Shown one piece after another: positions 8,807 through 17,797 of a DNA stretch of 38,136 nt; position 1 is the first letter of the stretch; each line of letters begins with the position of its first letter. A program made the translations under genes and the position numbers. The notes under the pieces were generated by a model. The model was not told the DNA's origin. It was given only the letters and a program-made list of their open reading frames with translations, and searched no databases. The stretch comes from an uncultured Rivibacter sp. GTDB taxonomy: Bacteria > Pseudomonadota > Gammaproteobacteria > Burkholderiales > Burkholderiaceae. The stretch lies in the NCBI GenBank assembly GCA_946481025.1, contig CAMLNA010000029.1, positions 1 to 38,136 on the forward strand, given 5' to 3'.

Positions 8807-10147
8807 ATGACCGCACTGACGCAACGTGCGTACTTCGAGCAACTCGCAGCGGGCGTCTGCCAGGCCGCTGCGAGCGACGAACGGGTGAGCCTGCACCTGG
8901 TGGCGGAAGCCTCCGACTTCCTGCGCTTCAACCAGGCCGCCGTCCGCCAGGCCACCCACGTGACGCAGGCGCATGCGACCGTGGCCGTGGTGCGGGGCCA
9001 GCGCTCGGCCGAGTCCACCCTCGCGCTGAGCGGCGACCATGCCCGCGACACCCGTGCGCTGAACGCCGAGCGCGACCGCCTCTTGCGCGACCTCGCCCAG
9101 CTGCCCGAAGACCCCTACCTGCTGCTGCCCGACACGGTGGTGAGCACCACGCGTGAAGACCATGGCGTGCTGCCCGAGCCGGCCGAGGTGATGGATGCGG
9201 TGCGCCAGCATGCGTGTGGTCTCGACCTCGTGGGCTTCTACGCCGGTGGGCCGATGGTGCGTGCGTTCGCCGACAGCCGCGGCCAGCGCAACTGGCACAA
9301 GGTCGAAGCCTTCACCTTCGAGTGGTGCCTGTACCACGCGGCCGACAAGGCGGTGAAGACCAGCTACGCCGGCGCCCGCTGGGAGCCGGCCGAGTTCGCG
9401 CGCCGCGTCGACGAGGCAGCGCAGCGGGTGAAGCTGCTCGAGCATGCGCCCAGGACGCTCGCACCGGGCGCCTACCGCACCTATTTCGCGCCGGCCGCCG
9501 CGGCCGACCTCGTGGGCATGCTGGGCTGGGGCGGCTTCAGCCTGAAGGCGCGCCAGACCGGCACCTCCTCGCTGATGCGGCTCGTGCGCGGCGACACGGC
9601 GCTCCATGCGGGCGTGCAGATCGAAGAAGCCACCGGCCGCAGCATGGCGGCAGCCTTCACCGCCAAGGGCTTCACACGGCCGGAGTCGGTGGCCCTCGTC
9701 ACCAACGGGCGCCACGCCGGCAGCCTGGTGTCGCCGCGCTCGGCGCGCGAATACGGCATGGCGACCAATGGCGCCAGCGCGCAGGAAACACCCGAAGCCC
9801 TGAGCCTGGGCCCCGGCACGCTGGCCGAGGCCGACGTGCTGAAGACCCTGGGCACCGGCCTGTACCTCAGCAACCTGCACTACCTGAACTACAGCGACCG
9901 CCAGGCCTGCCGCATGACCGGCATGACGCGCTTCGCCTGCTTCTGGGTCGAAAACGGCGAGCTGGTGGCCCCCCTGAACGTGATGCGTTTCGACGACGAT
10001 TTCCTGCGCTTGTTCGGCCCCGGCGGACTGGTGGCGCTGACCCGCAGCACCGAGCTGCTGCCCGAAACCGTGACCTACGGTGCGCGGCAGCTCAGCTCGG
10101 TGTCCTCGCCCGGCGCGCTGGTCGAGGGGTTCACGCTGACGCTCTGA
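8807..10147 (+). CDS. PmbA/TldE-like subunit of the TldD/PmbA peptidase
   Basis: This 446-residue protein is of the same family as the preceding gene but has no HExxxH motif, as expected for the non-catalytic PmbA/TldE partner. Family features include the internal GMLGWGGFSLKARQTGTSS region, which corresponds to the middle domain, and the C-terminal glycine-rich region (YLSNLHYLNYSDRQACRMTG). The ATG at 8807 is preceded by GGAGGTGGCGCA, a good ribosome site; an in-frame ATG at 8759 lies inside the upstream gene and is less likely. The gene pair is probably one transcript. No small precursor-peptide gene is seen near it, so the substrate is unknown. Confidence 0.83.
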   Translation: MTALTQRAYFEQLAAGVCQAAASDERVSLHLVAEASDFLRFNQAAVRQATHVTQAHATVAVVRGQRSAESTLALSGDHARDTRALNAERDRLLRDLAQLPEDPYLLLPDTVVSTTREDHGVLPEPAEVMDAVRQHACGLDLVGFYAGGPMVRAFADSRGQRNWHKVEAFTFEWCLYHAADKAVKTSYAGARWEPAEFARRVDEAAQRVKLLEHAPRTLAPGAYRTYFAPAAAADLVGMLGWGGFSLKARQTGTSSLMRLVRGDTALHAGVQIEEATGRSMAAAFTAKGFTRPESVALVTNGRHAGSLVSPRSAREYGMATNGASAQETPEALSLGPGTLAEADVLKTLGTGLYLSNLHYLNYSDRQACRMTGMTRFACFWVENGELVAPLNVMRFDDDFLRLFGPGGLVALTRSTELLPETVTYGARQLSSVSSPGALVEGFTLTL

Positions 10148-10189
10148 CCGCGGCAGGGGCTTTGAGTTGAGGCGTCAGGCGTCAGCGCA

Positions 10190-10687
10190 TCAGCGCTCGG
10201 GCGCCTCGATGCGCAGCATGTTCGCCTGCTGGCGCAGCACCAGCTTGCCGAGCACGTCCATGCCCAGCAGCGGCTGCCCGTTCAGCGTGTCGATCACGGC
10301 CACCACGAGGTTGGTGGCTTCGATGCCGCCGTCGAGCTTGAGCGAGGCGCGGGCCAGCTTCGTGTCGACCACGCCGCCGGCCGTGTTGGAGCGACCCTCG
10401 CCGATGGTTTCGAGCCCCACCCGACGGGCCAGCTGCCCCGGCAGCGCGGTAGTGGTCGCGCCGGTGTCGACCAGGAACACCACCTCCACCCCATTGAGCG
10501 ACCCGGGCCAGTGATAGTGGCCGTCCGGCCCGCGTCGCAGCTCGATCACGCGCGAACCGCCCACGAGCGACAACTCGATGCGGGGCGCCAGGCGCGAGCG
10601 CTCGAAATACTGGAAGCCGAGAAACACGCAGGTGCCGATGAGCAGCCAGACGGTGACGAGCTTGAAGGTGGACGACGGTTCGTTCAT
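10190..10687 (-). CDS. Membrane-anchored retropepsin-like aspartic protease (clan AA)
   Basis: This 165-residue protein has one N-terminal membrane segment at about residues 8-26 (LVTVWLLIGTCVFLGF) and then a retropepsin-like domain. The catalytic motif is FLVDTGATT with DTGA at 74-77, followed by the second half of the fold (LLGMDVLGKL). It matches the bacterial single-domain aspartic protease family (TIGR02281-type) whose members probably work as dimers at the outer face of the membrane. The gene converges on the PmbA-like gene and lies 30 bases downstream of the hybrid kinase gene on the same strand, so the two could be cotranscribed. The substrate and role of this family are not established. 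Confidence 0.82.
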   Translation of the reverse strand: MNEPSSTFKLVTVWLLIGTCVFLGFQYFERSRLAPRIELSLVGGSRVIELRRGPDGHYHWPGSLNGVEVVFLVDTGATTTALPGQLARRVGLETIGEGRSNTAGGVVDTKLARASLKLDGGIEATNLVVAVIDTLNGQPLLGMDVLGKLVLRQQANMLRIEAPER

Positions 10688-10717
10688 GCCCGCGATGCTA
10701 CCGGCGCGCGGAGCGGG

Positions 10718-13700
10718 CTAGGCATGCACGGCGCCGAGGCTCGCGATCAGGTCCTCGAGCCGTGCCGGCTCCACCGGCTTGACGAGGTGGCTGTCGAAGC
10801 CGGCCTCCTTGGAGCGGCGCTGGTCCTCGGCCTGGCCCCACCCGGTGAGCGCCACCACCACGATCTCCTGCCCGGCCGGGTGTTCCTCGCGCAGGCGCTT
10901 GCAGACCTCGTAGCCGTTGAGCTTGGGCAGGCCGATGTCGAGCAGCACCACGTCGGGCCTGAAGCTCTGGGCGGCTTCCAGCGCTTCCAGGCCGTCGTGC
11001 GCGAGACGCGTGTCGTGGCCCATCAGGTCGAGCAGGATGCTCATGGTCTCGGCCGAGTCGCGGTTGTCGTCCACCACCAGCACGCGCCGGCGCGTGCCGG
11101 ACCGAGCTTCGCGCCGGGGCGCGGGCGCATCGGCGGCGGCCGGCAGCGCCAGCAGCGGCAGCCTCACGCCGAACTCGCTGCCCTGCCCCACGTCGCTCAC
11201 GGCATCGACGCTGCCGCCGTGCAGTTCGACCAGCCGCTTCACCAGGGTGAGGCCGATCCCCAGGCCGCCGTAGCGGCGCTCCAGCGAACGGTCCATCTGC
11301 ACGAACATGTCGAACACCCGCTCGAGCTTGTCTGCCGGAATGCCGATCCCGTTGTCCCGCACGCTCACGCGCACCTGCGCGCCCTCGCGCGCAGCCCGCA
11401 CCTCGATGCGCCCGCCCTTGGGCGTGTAGCGCGTGGCGTTGTTGAGCAGGTTGGCAAACACCTGCACGAGCCGCGTCATGTCGCCGTGCAGCAGCAGCGG
11501 CTCGCGCGGCAGGTCGAGCGACAGCTCATGGCCGAACTCGTCGATCAGCGGGCGGCTGGCATCCACCGCGCTCTGCAACACGGCAGCGAGGTCGAGGCGC
11601 TCGTTCTTCAGCTCGATCTTGCCCAGGCTGATGCGGCTCACGTCGAGCAGGTCGTCGATGAGCCGCGTCATGTGGGCCAGCTGCCGCTCCATCACCTCGC
11701 GAGTGCGCGACACCTGTGCCGGGTCGAGGCTCCACTTGAGCACCTGCAGGCCGTTGCTGATGGGCGCGAGCGGGTTGCGCAGCTCGTGCGCCAGCGTGGC
11801 CAGGAACTCGTCCTTGCGCTGGTCGGCACTGCGCAGCGCCTCTTCCTTGCGCCGGTCTTCGGTCACGTCCATCACGCAGCCCACGAAGCCGACGAAACGG
11901 TCGTCGGCCGCGAAGCGCGGCGTCACGTGGTCGGTCACCCAGCGGTATTCGCCGTCGCGCCGCCGCAGCCGGTATTCGAGCCGGTAGGGCTGGCGCAGCT
12001 TGTCGAGATGGCGGCAGGTCGTTTCGGCGCGCGTGCGGTCTTCGGGGTGCACCGCGGCGAGCCAGCCCCAGTCGAGCGCCTCCTGCGGCCGCTGCCCGGT
12101 GAACTCGTACCAGCTCTTGCTCAGGTAGCTGCAGGAGCCGTCCACCTCGGCCAGCCAGATCATCACCGGCGCGTGATCGGCCATGTGGCGGAAGCGTTCC
12201 TCGCTCTCGAGCAGCGCGAGCTGCGTGTGCACGCCCTCCACGATCTCGGCCGCATGGCGCGCGCACATGTCGGCCACCTGGATCTCGCGGCAGGTGGGGC
12301 GGCGCGTCTGCCTGAACTTCACCGACAGCACGCCCAGCACCTCGCCGCTGCGGGTGCGGATGGGCGTGGCATGCACCGAGCGGAAGCCCATGCGCACGGC
12401 CGCCTCGTGATACGCCGCCTGGTGGGTGTCGGCGAACACGTCTTCGACCACCACCCGCTCGCCGCAGAAGAAGGCCGAGCCGCTGGCACCGCTGGCCGGC
12501 CCCGGCTTCACGCTGCCCAGCGCCTGCAGAGACTCGTCGTCGAAGCCGATCGAGGCGGCCGGCTCGAGCAAACCGCTCGCCGGGTTGTAGAGGGACACGA
12601 GGCCGAAGTCGCCCTCGTGGAGGTTCAGCAGCGCGGCCAGCACGGCCTGCAGCGCCGGCGTCGACTCGCGGGTGCCGGCCAGGCGCATCGCCAGGTCGTG
12701 CAGCGATGCGAGCGCGTCGACGTGGCGCGAGAGGTCGTCCTTGGTGGCGGCCAGTTCGTTCTGCACCGTCTTGAGGTCGGTGATGTCCACCAGGATGTTG
12801 ATCGCCCCGGTGAGCACGCCCAGCATGTTGTGCATGGGCTGCGGGTGCGCGAGCACCTGACGGCGCGTGCCGTCGGGGCGCTCGATCTCGATTTCCTCGC
12901 GCAGCAGAGCCCGGTCTTCCTTGAGCGCGATCGCCATCGGGCACCGCTCCGGCTCCAGTGCCTCGCCCTGCTGCGTGTAGAGGCGCCAGGAGCCGCACCA
13001 CATCTCCTGCCCCAGCAGCGGGGCACGCCCCCACAGCTTGACCGCCGCCTCGTTGTAGAAGGTGATGCGGCCGCGCTCGTCGGTCGTGTACACGGCGGCC
13101 GGCAGCGCCTGCACGAGCCGGCGATAGCGCTCCTCGCTCGCATACAGCGCGCGTTCGGCCCGCGTGCGGTCGCGCAGTTCCTGCTGCGCGAAGTGGCGCA
13201 GGCGCAGGTTGTCGATGGCGATCTCGGCCCGCGCCGCGGCGTCGGCCGCCTGCAATTCGCTCAGGCGCTCGCGTTCGGCGGCCTGCGCGGTGGCGATGCC
13301 GGTGGACACGTGGCCGGCCACCCGCTCGAGAAAGCTCTGGTAGCGGTCGTCGAGCGCACGCCGGGCGTTCACGCCCAGCACCAGCGCACCGACGGGCTGG
13401 TCGACGTCGAGCCCGGTGATCGGCAGCACCACGGCCGACCGCAGCGTTTCCGGCCAGGGCCAGCCCTCGACCACGCCGATGATGGCGCCCGCGTCCATCG
13501 CGATGGCCGGGCTGCGCTCCCTCATCACCTGCGCCAGGGGCCAGGGGACGTCGGCCTGCAGGGCCAGTTGCAGCGGCGCGGCGGCCGTGCCCGGCGACAC
13601 GCCGGTGGAGCCCGCCAGCCGCAACGAGCTGCCGTCGGCCGACGGCAGGTACAGCAGGGCGAACGGCAGGTCGTGGTGGTTGTGGTCCATGGCCGAGACC

Positions 13701-14284
13701 AGCCGTGCGCAGGCCTGGTCCACGCTGCCCGGCTCGGCCGCCCGTGCGGCCAGTTCGTTGAGCGTGCGGCGGCGCCGTTCGCCCACCACACGCAGGGTGA
13801 CCTCCTGCACCGACACCACCACGCCGCCCACCTCGCCGGTTTCGTCCCACACCGGGCTGTAGGTGGAGTTGAAGTAGCACTCCTCGACGTAGTCGTAGCG
13901 CTGCAGGGCGAGCAGCCGGTCGCGCCGCGTGACCACCGCGCCTTGCGTGCGGGCGGCGTCGAGGCAGCTGCCGATCTGGTCCCACACCTCCGGGAAGGTC
14001 TCCGGCACGGTACGCCCGACCGCGGGGTGCTTCAGGAGGCCGAGGATGGGGCGGTAGGCGTCGTTGTAGAAGAACTGGTAGTGCGGCCCCCAGGCCAGGT
14101 AGGTCGGCTGCTCCGCCTGCAGCACGAGGTTGAGCGCGGTGCGCAGGCTCTGCGGCCACTGCTCGATCGGCCCGAGCGGCGTGCGGCTCCAGTCATGCTC
14201 GCGTATCAGGCCTGCCATCAGGCCGCCGCCCTGCAGAAAGGGCGGAACACTCGATGGGGGAACAGACGGGGGGGTTTGGAGCAT
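10718..14284 (-). CDS. Large hybrid sensor histidine kinase with PAS and GAF domains and a C-terminal receiver
   Basis: This protein of about 1188 residues has no obvious membrane helix, so it is probably cytoplasmic. Domain order: PAS-like (about 30-150), GAF (about 170-330), PAS (about 385-500), GAF (about 520-680), PAS with PAC (about 690-810), HisKA with His833 in AHELRNPLAP, HATPase with NLLNNATRYTPKGG and DNGIGIP, then a receiver domain with the phosphate-accepting Asp1116 (VVLLDIGLP). The start is uncertain: ATG at 14284 gives a proline-rich lead-in and has no clear ribosome site, while ATG at 14218 is an alternative. No separate response regulator lies nearby; the output partner is unknown. 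Signals may include redox or small ligands sensed by the PAS and GAF domains, but none is shown by the sequence. Confidence 0.88.
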   Translation of the reverse strand: MLQTPPSVPPSSVPPFLQGGGLMAGLIREHDWSRTPLGPIEQWPQSLRTALNLVLQAEQPTYLAWGPHYQFFYNDAYRPILGLLKHPAVGRTVPETFPEVWDQIGSCLDAARTQGAVVTRRDRLLALQRYDYVEECYFNSTYSPVWDETGEVGGVVVSVQEVTLRVVGERRRRTLNELAARAAEPGSVDQACARLVSAMDHNHHDLPFALLYLPSADGSSLRLAGSTGVSPGTAAAPLQLALQADVPWPLAQVMRERSPAIAMDAGAIIGVVEGWPWPETLRSAVVLPITGLDVDQPVGALVLGVNARRALDDRYQSFLERVAGHVSTGIATAQAAERERLSELQAADAAARAEIAIDNLRLRHFAQQELRDRTRAERALYASEERYRRLVQALPAAVYTTDERGRITFYNEAAVKLWGRAPLLGQEMWCGSWRLYTQQGEALEPERCPMAIALKEDRALLREEIEIERPDGTRRQVLAHPQPMHNMLGVLTGAINILVDITDLKTVQNELAATKDDLSRHVDALASLHDLAMRLAGTRESTPALQAVLAALLNLHEGDFGLVSLYNPASGLLEPAASIGFDDESLQALGSVKPGPASGASGSAFFCGERVVVEDVFADTHQAAYHEAAVRMGFRSVHATPIRTRSGEVLGVLSVKFRQTRRPTCREIQVADMCARHAAEIVEGVHTQLALLESEERFRHMADHAPVMIWLAEVDGSCSYLSKSWYEFTGQRPQEALDWGWLAAVHPEDRTRAETTCRHLDKLRQPYRLEYRLRRRDGEYRWVTDHVTPRFAADDRFVGFVGCVMDVTEDRRKEEALRSADQRKDEFLATLAHELRNPLAPISNGLQVLKWSLDPAQVSRTREVMERQLAHMTRLIDDLLDVSRISLGKIELKNERLDLAAVLQSAVDASRPLIDEFGHELSLDLPREPLLLHGDMTRLVQVFANLLNNATRYTPKGGRIEVRAAREGAQVRVSVRDNGIGIPADKLERVFDMFVQMDRSLERRYGGLGIGLTLVKRLVELHGGSVDAVSDVGQGSEFGVRLPLLALPAAADAPAPRREARSGTRRRVLVVDDNRDSAETMSILLDLMGHDTRLAHDGLEALEAAQSFRPDVVLLDIGLPKLNGYEVCKRLREEHPAGQEIVVVALTGWGQAEDQRRSKEAGFDSHLVKPVEPARLEDLIASLGAVHA

Positions 14285-14357
14285 GGGAGCGGTGAATCGG
14301 CCGACCCCCAAGCATAGGACGCGATGGTGCCTGCGGCACCGCAAAAAGACTTGGCTA

Positions 14358-14391
14358 CAAAAAAGAAACCGCCTTGACGCGTCGCTGGCGG
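14358..14391 (-). terminator. Probable intrinsic terminator of the gntK-TRAP operon
   Basis: Read on the minus strand, CCGCC (14391-14387) and GGCGG (14373-14369) form a 5-bp stem around a 13-base loop that itself contains GACGCGTC. The stem is followed by TTTCTTTTTT (14368-14359). It lies about 50 bases beyond the dctP stop codon and before the kinase gene, which fits the end of the TRAP operon. Confidence 0.55.
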
Positions 14392-14441
14392 GCGACAGGA
14401 CGGCCCGTCCCGTCACCCCCGCCCGGGGACCCGCCGGCAGG

Positions 14442-15458
14442 CTACCGCTTGGCGGCCCGCAGCTTCGAGAGCTCGGACTGCACCTCGTTCCAGAGGTCCA
14501 TGCCGACGTTGGCCGCGATGCCGGCATTCACACGGGTGAGCCTGTCGCGCATGCGGGCCGCCTCGGCAGGCGACAGTTCGTTGACCTGCATGCCCTTGGC
14601 CTTGAGCTCCGCCAGCGCCTTGGCGGCTTCTTCACGGGTGTCCTTGCGCTCGAAGTCGCGGCTCTTGCGGGCCGCATCCGCGAGCACCTTCTTCTCGGCA
14701 GCCGAGAGGCCGTCCCAGTACTTCTTGCTCACCAGCACGATCCACGGGCTGTAGACGTGGTTGGTCACGGTGAGGTACTTCTGCACCTCGTAGAACTTGG
14801 ACGAGAGGATGGTGTTGTACGGGTTCTCCTGGCCGTCCACCGTCTTGGTCTCGAGTGCGGTGAACAGCTCCGAGAACGGCATCGGCACCGCATTGGCGCC
14901 CAGCGTCTTGAAGCTCTCGAGGAACACGTTGTTCTGCATCACGCGCAGCTTGATGCCGTCGAGGTCTTCGAGCCTGGCGACCGCCCGCTTGTTGTTGGTG
15001 AGGTTGCGGAAGCCGTTCTCCCAGTACACGAGGCCCACCAGCCCCTTCTCTTCGAGCTTCGCCTTCACCTTCTCGCCAACGGGGCCGTCGAGCAGCGCAT
15101 CGGCCTCCTTGGGGTTGTTGACGAGGAAGGGCGTGTCCCAGATGGCCATTTCCTTGGTGATGCCCACCAGCGTGGCGGTGGAACCGACCATCATTTCCTG
15201 TGCGCCGCCGATGAGCGCCTGCTGCATCTGCACGTCGGACCCCAGCGCGGCGGCGCCGATGCCGCGGATCTTCATCTTGCCGCCCGAGGCCTTTTCCACC
15301 TCTTCGGCGAACAGCCTGACCGCGCGCCCCTGGTTGCTCTGCTCCTGCAGGCCGTAGCCGAAGCGGATGAGGCGCGGCTTGATGTCCTGCGCGAGTGCGG
15401 CGCCATGGGCGGCAAAGGCCAGGCCCAGGGCAGTGATGAGCGTCTTGAGTCGGGTCAT
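14442..15458 (-). CDS. dctP: TRAP transporter periplasmic substrate-binding protein (DctP family)
   Basis: This 338-residue protein has a clear signal peptide (ALGLAFAAHGAALAQ, cleavage near residue 24) and the DctP fold. The family arginine that binds the substrate carboxylate is in the GIKLRVMQN stretch. It captures an organic or sugar acid for the DctQM membrane pair. The ATG at 15458 is preceded by AAGGAG. It is the last gene of the gntK-dctQ-dctM-dctP operon, 32 bases after dctM; the AAGGAG site in this gap may give it extra expression. Because the first gene encodes gluconokinase, gluconate or a close sugar acid is the likely substrate; that is inference from context. Confidence 0.88.
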   Translation of the reverse strand: MTRLKTLITALGLAFAAHGAALAQDIKPRLIRFGYGLQEQSNQGRAVRLFAEEVEKASGGKMKIRGIGAAALGSDVQMQQALIGGAQEMMVGSTATLVGITKEMAIWDTPFLVNNPKEADALLDGPVGEKVKAKLEEKGLVGLVYWENGFRNLTNNKRAVARLEDLDGIKLRVMQNNVFLESFKTLGANAVPMPFSELFTALETKTVDGQENPYNTILSSKFYEVQKYLTVTNHVYSPWIVLVSKKYWDGLSAAEKKVLADAARKSRDFERKDTREEAAKALAELKAKGMQVNELSPAEAARMRDRLTRVNAGIAANVGMDLWNEVQSELSKLRAAKR

Positions 15459-15490
15459 GAGAGTCTCCTTGGAGGCAACGACGATGGATC

Positions 15491-16771
15491 TCAATGGATC
15501 CATTTCAACGGGGTGAGGATCAACGAGGGGAACAGGACGAACAGGGCCAGCAGCGCCAGGTACACCATCAGGAACGGGTGGGTGCCCCTGATGACGGTTT
15601 CCATGCGCAGGCGGCCCACGCCGGCCACCACGTTCTGCACCGTGCCCACCGGCGGCGTGATGAGGCCGAGCGAGCCGACGAAGATGAACATGAAGCCGAA
15701 GTACACCGGGTCGATGCCGGCCTTCATGGCCAGCGGGGCGCACACCGGGCCGAAGATCAGGATCGTGGGCGTGAGGTCCATCGCGGTGCCCACGAACAGC
15801 AGGAACACCATCATCAGCGCCATGAAGAGCACCGGCCGGTCCATCACCGGCGCAAAGGTGCCGGCCAGCTGGTTGGGCAGGTCCGCCAGCGTGATCATGT
15901 AGGCCGTCACCGTGGCGGCGCCGCACAGGAACATCACGACCGCGGTGGTCTTGCCCGCGGCGATGAACACCTGGTAGACCTGCCCCCAGCCGAGCTGCCG
16001 ATAGACGAACATCGACACGGCGAGGGCATACACGGCGGCCACCACCGCCGCCTCGGTGGGCGTGAACACGCCGAACTTCAGGCCCCCCAGGATGATCACC
16101 GGCATCATCAGCGCCCACACGCTGCGCACCAGCGCCCGGCCGCGTTCGCCCCAGCCGGTGCGCTCCATCGGCGCGAGCCGGTGCGAGCGGGCGATCCACC
16201 ACCACGCGAACAGCAGGAACAAACCCATCATCAGGCCGGGGAACACCCCCGACAGGAACAGCTTGCTGATCGAGGTGTTGGTCGTGACGCCGTAGATCAC
16301 GAACGGCATCGACGGCGGAATGATCGGCGCGATGATGCCGCCCGAGGCCAGCAGCCCCGCGCTGTAGCTGTCGGGGTACTTCTGGTCGCGCATCATCGGC
16401 AGCAGGATGGTGGCCAGCGCCGCGGTGTCGGCGATCGCCGAGCCGCTCATCGAGGCCAGCAGGATGGCCGCCGCGATGGCCACGTAGCCCAGGCCGCCCG
16501 GGATGTGGCCGACGAAGGCGCGCGCCAGGTCGATGATGCGGCGCGACAGGCCGCCCACGTTCATCAGCTCGCCCGCGAGGATGAAAAACGGCACCGCCAG
16601 CAGCGGGAAGCTGTCGAAGCCGGCCAGCAGGTTCTGCGCGAGCAGTTGCGAGTCGAAGAAGTCGAGGTGCCACATGAGCGCCACGCCGGTGAGCACCAGC
16701 GCGTGCGCGATGGGCATGCCGATGAGCATGCCGGCCAGCAGCACCGCAAGGAAGATGACGGTGACCAGCAT
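15491..16771 (-). CDS. dctM: TRAP transporter large permease (DctM family)
   Basis: This 426-residue protein has about 12 hydrophobic segments and is the ion-coupled transport subunit of a TRAP system. Family features are an N-terminal LVTVIFLAVLLAGMLIGMPI helix, the SGSAIADTAALATILLP stretch and GGIIAPIIPPSMPFVIYG, and near the C-terminus GSLGLITPPVGT. It starts one base after the DctQ stop codon (TGA-G-ATG), so translation is coupled. It works with DctQ and DctP in the inner membrane and uses a sodium or proton gradient rather than ATP. Confidence 0.9.
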   Translation of the reverse strand: MLVTVIFLAVLLAGMLIGMPIAHALVLTGVALMWHLDFFDSQLLAQNLLAGFDSFPLLAVPFFILAGELMNVGGLSRRIIDLARAFVGHIPGGLGYVAIAAAILLASMSGSAIADTAALATILLPMMRDQKYPDSYSAGLLASGGIIAPIIPPSMPFVIYGVTTNTSISKLFLSGVFPGLMMGLFLLFAWWWIARSHRLAPMERTGWGERGRALVRSVWALMMPVIILGGLKFGVFTPTEAAVVAAVYALAVSMFVYRQLGWGQVYQVFIAAGKTTAVVMFLCGAATVTAYMITLADLPNQLAGTFAPVMDRPVLFMALMMVFLLFVGTAMDLTPTILIFGPVCAPLAMKAGIDPVYFGFMFIFVGSLGLITPPVGTVQNVVAGVGRLRMETVIRGTHPFLMVYLALLALFVLFPSLILTPLKWIH

Positions 16772-16772
16772 C

Positions 16773-17279
16773 TCACTCGACTCCTACGTCCGTGTCCTGG
16801 TGCTCGACCGGCCTGCCGCGCACCAGCTCGAACGCCAGCACGGCCAGCATGCCCACCGCCATCACCAGCGTGGAGGCCGCCGCCAGCGCGAGCGGGTAGC
16901 CCATCACCGTGCTGAAGCTGCCGAGCCCCGCCTTCACCTGCTCCCACGAGCCCTTGAGCACCAGCAGCAGCACGAACACCACCAGCGCCTGGCTCGCCCA
17001 CCAGCACAGCTTCGCCGGCACGCCCTTGAGCCGCGACGTCAGCATGTCGAAGCCGAGATGCTTGCCCTCGGCGCTGGCGAGCACCGCGCCCACGCACACC
17101 AGCCACACGAACAGCAGCCGCGACAGCTCTTCGTAGAACACGATGCCGGTGTGGAAGCCGTAGCGCAGCACCACGTTCACGAACACCGCCACCACCATGC
17201 CGGCAAGCGACAGCGCCATCAGCGCTTCGGTGATGCGGGTCAGCCAGCCCGGACGGGCCTGCGCCTGTTGCGCGTTCAT
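16773..17279 (-). CDS. dctQ: TRAP transporter small permease (DctQ family)
   Basis: This 168-residue protein has four hydrophobic segments, among them LMALSLAGMVVAVFVNVVLRY and the LSRLLFVWLVCVGAVLAS region typical of DctQ (the E-x-x-R-x-L-F/L motif is read as YEELSRLLFVW). It is the small membrane partner of DctM. Its start overlaps the gluconokinase stop by four bases (ATGA), and its stop lies one base before dctM, so all three are tightly coupled. Confidence 0.88.
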   Translation of the reverse strand: MNAQQAQARPGWLTRITEALMALSLAGMVVAVFVNVVLRYGFHTGIVFYEELSRLLFVWLVCVGAVLASAEGKHLGFDMLTSRLKGVPAKLCWWASQALVVFVLLLVLKGSWEQVKAGLGSFSTVMGYPLALAAASTLVMAVGMLAVLAFELVRGRPVEHQDTDVGVE

Positions 17280-17782
17280 TGCCTGGTCTCCTGTTTCACC
17301 CAGCCCACCACCCGTTCGGTGATCAGCCGGATCTCTTCGGTCGCGTCCACCGCCAGCACGCCCGCTTCACCCGACGGCGGCTCCAGCGCCGCAAACTGGC
17401 TCTTCACCAGGCTGGGCGGGAACAGATGCTCCGCGGCACGCTGCGTCACACGCGCCAGCGCCGTGGCCTCGTCAATGCGCAGCCAGACGAAATGCACCGC
17501 CGGCGCATGCCGGCGCAACTGGTCGCGGTATCGCTTCTTCAAGGCCGAGCAGGTGAGCACCACGCCCACCCCGGCCGGCTGTGCCAGCAGGCGACCCAGC
17601 GTGTCGAGCCAGCCGGCACGGTCTTCGTCGGTCAGCGGCGTGCCGGCACGCATCTTGGCCTGGTTGGCCTCGGGGTGGTGGTCGTCGCCCTCGATCAAGG
17701 CCCAACCCAGCGACCGCGCCACCGCCTGGCCCACGCTGGACTTGCCGCAACCGGCCACGCCCATGACAACGATCTGCTTCAT
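17276..17782 (-). CDS. gntK: Gluconokinase
   Basis: This 168-residue kinase turns gluconate and ATP into 6-phosphogluconate, which enters the Entner-Doudoroff or pentose phosphate route. The P-loop GVAGCGKSS is at about residues 8-16, followed by EGDDHHPEANQAKMRAGTPL, the known gluconate-site region with DDHH, and later LTCSALKKRYRDQLR. The length fits the thermoresistant GntK family. I chose the ATG at 17782; a longer frame upstream would begin inside the promoter and operator region. It is the first gene of the TRAP operon and is divergent from a LacI-family regulator, a layout that strongly suggests gluconate uptake and control. Confidence 0.93.
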   Translation of the reverse strand: MKQIVVMGVAGCGKSSVGQAVARSLGWALIEGDDHHPEANQAKMRAGTPLTDEDRAGWLDTLGRLLAQPAGVGVVLTCSALKKRYRDQLRRHAPAVHFVWLRIDEATALARVTQRAAEHLFPPSLVKSQFAALEPPSGEAGVLAVDATEEIRLITERVVGWVKQETRQ

Positions 17783-17797
17783 CGATCCACCGAATTC

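Noticed and set aside
10511..14317. A 1268-codon open frame on the plus strand opposite the hybrid kinase
   Set aside because: It mirrors the kinase gene in a GC-rich genome, is full of His, Arg, Gly and Ala without recognisable domains, and the opposite strand encodes well-known kinase motifs.
14442..16673. A single long minus-strand frame that would fuse the DctP protein to an out-of-frame stretch of dctM
   Set aside because: The DctP signal peptide and ribosome site at 15458 mark a separate start, and the dctM gene is complete in another frame.
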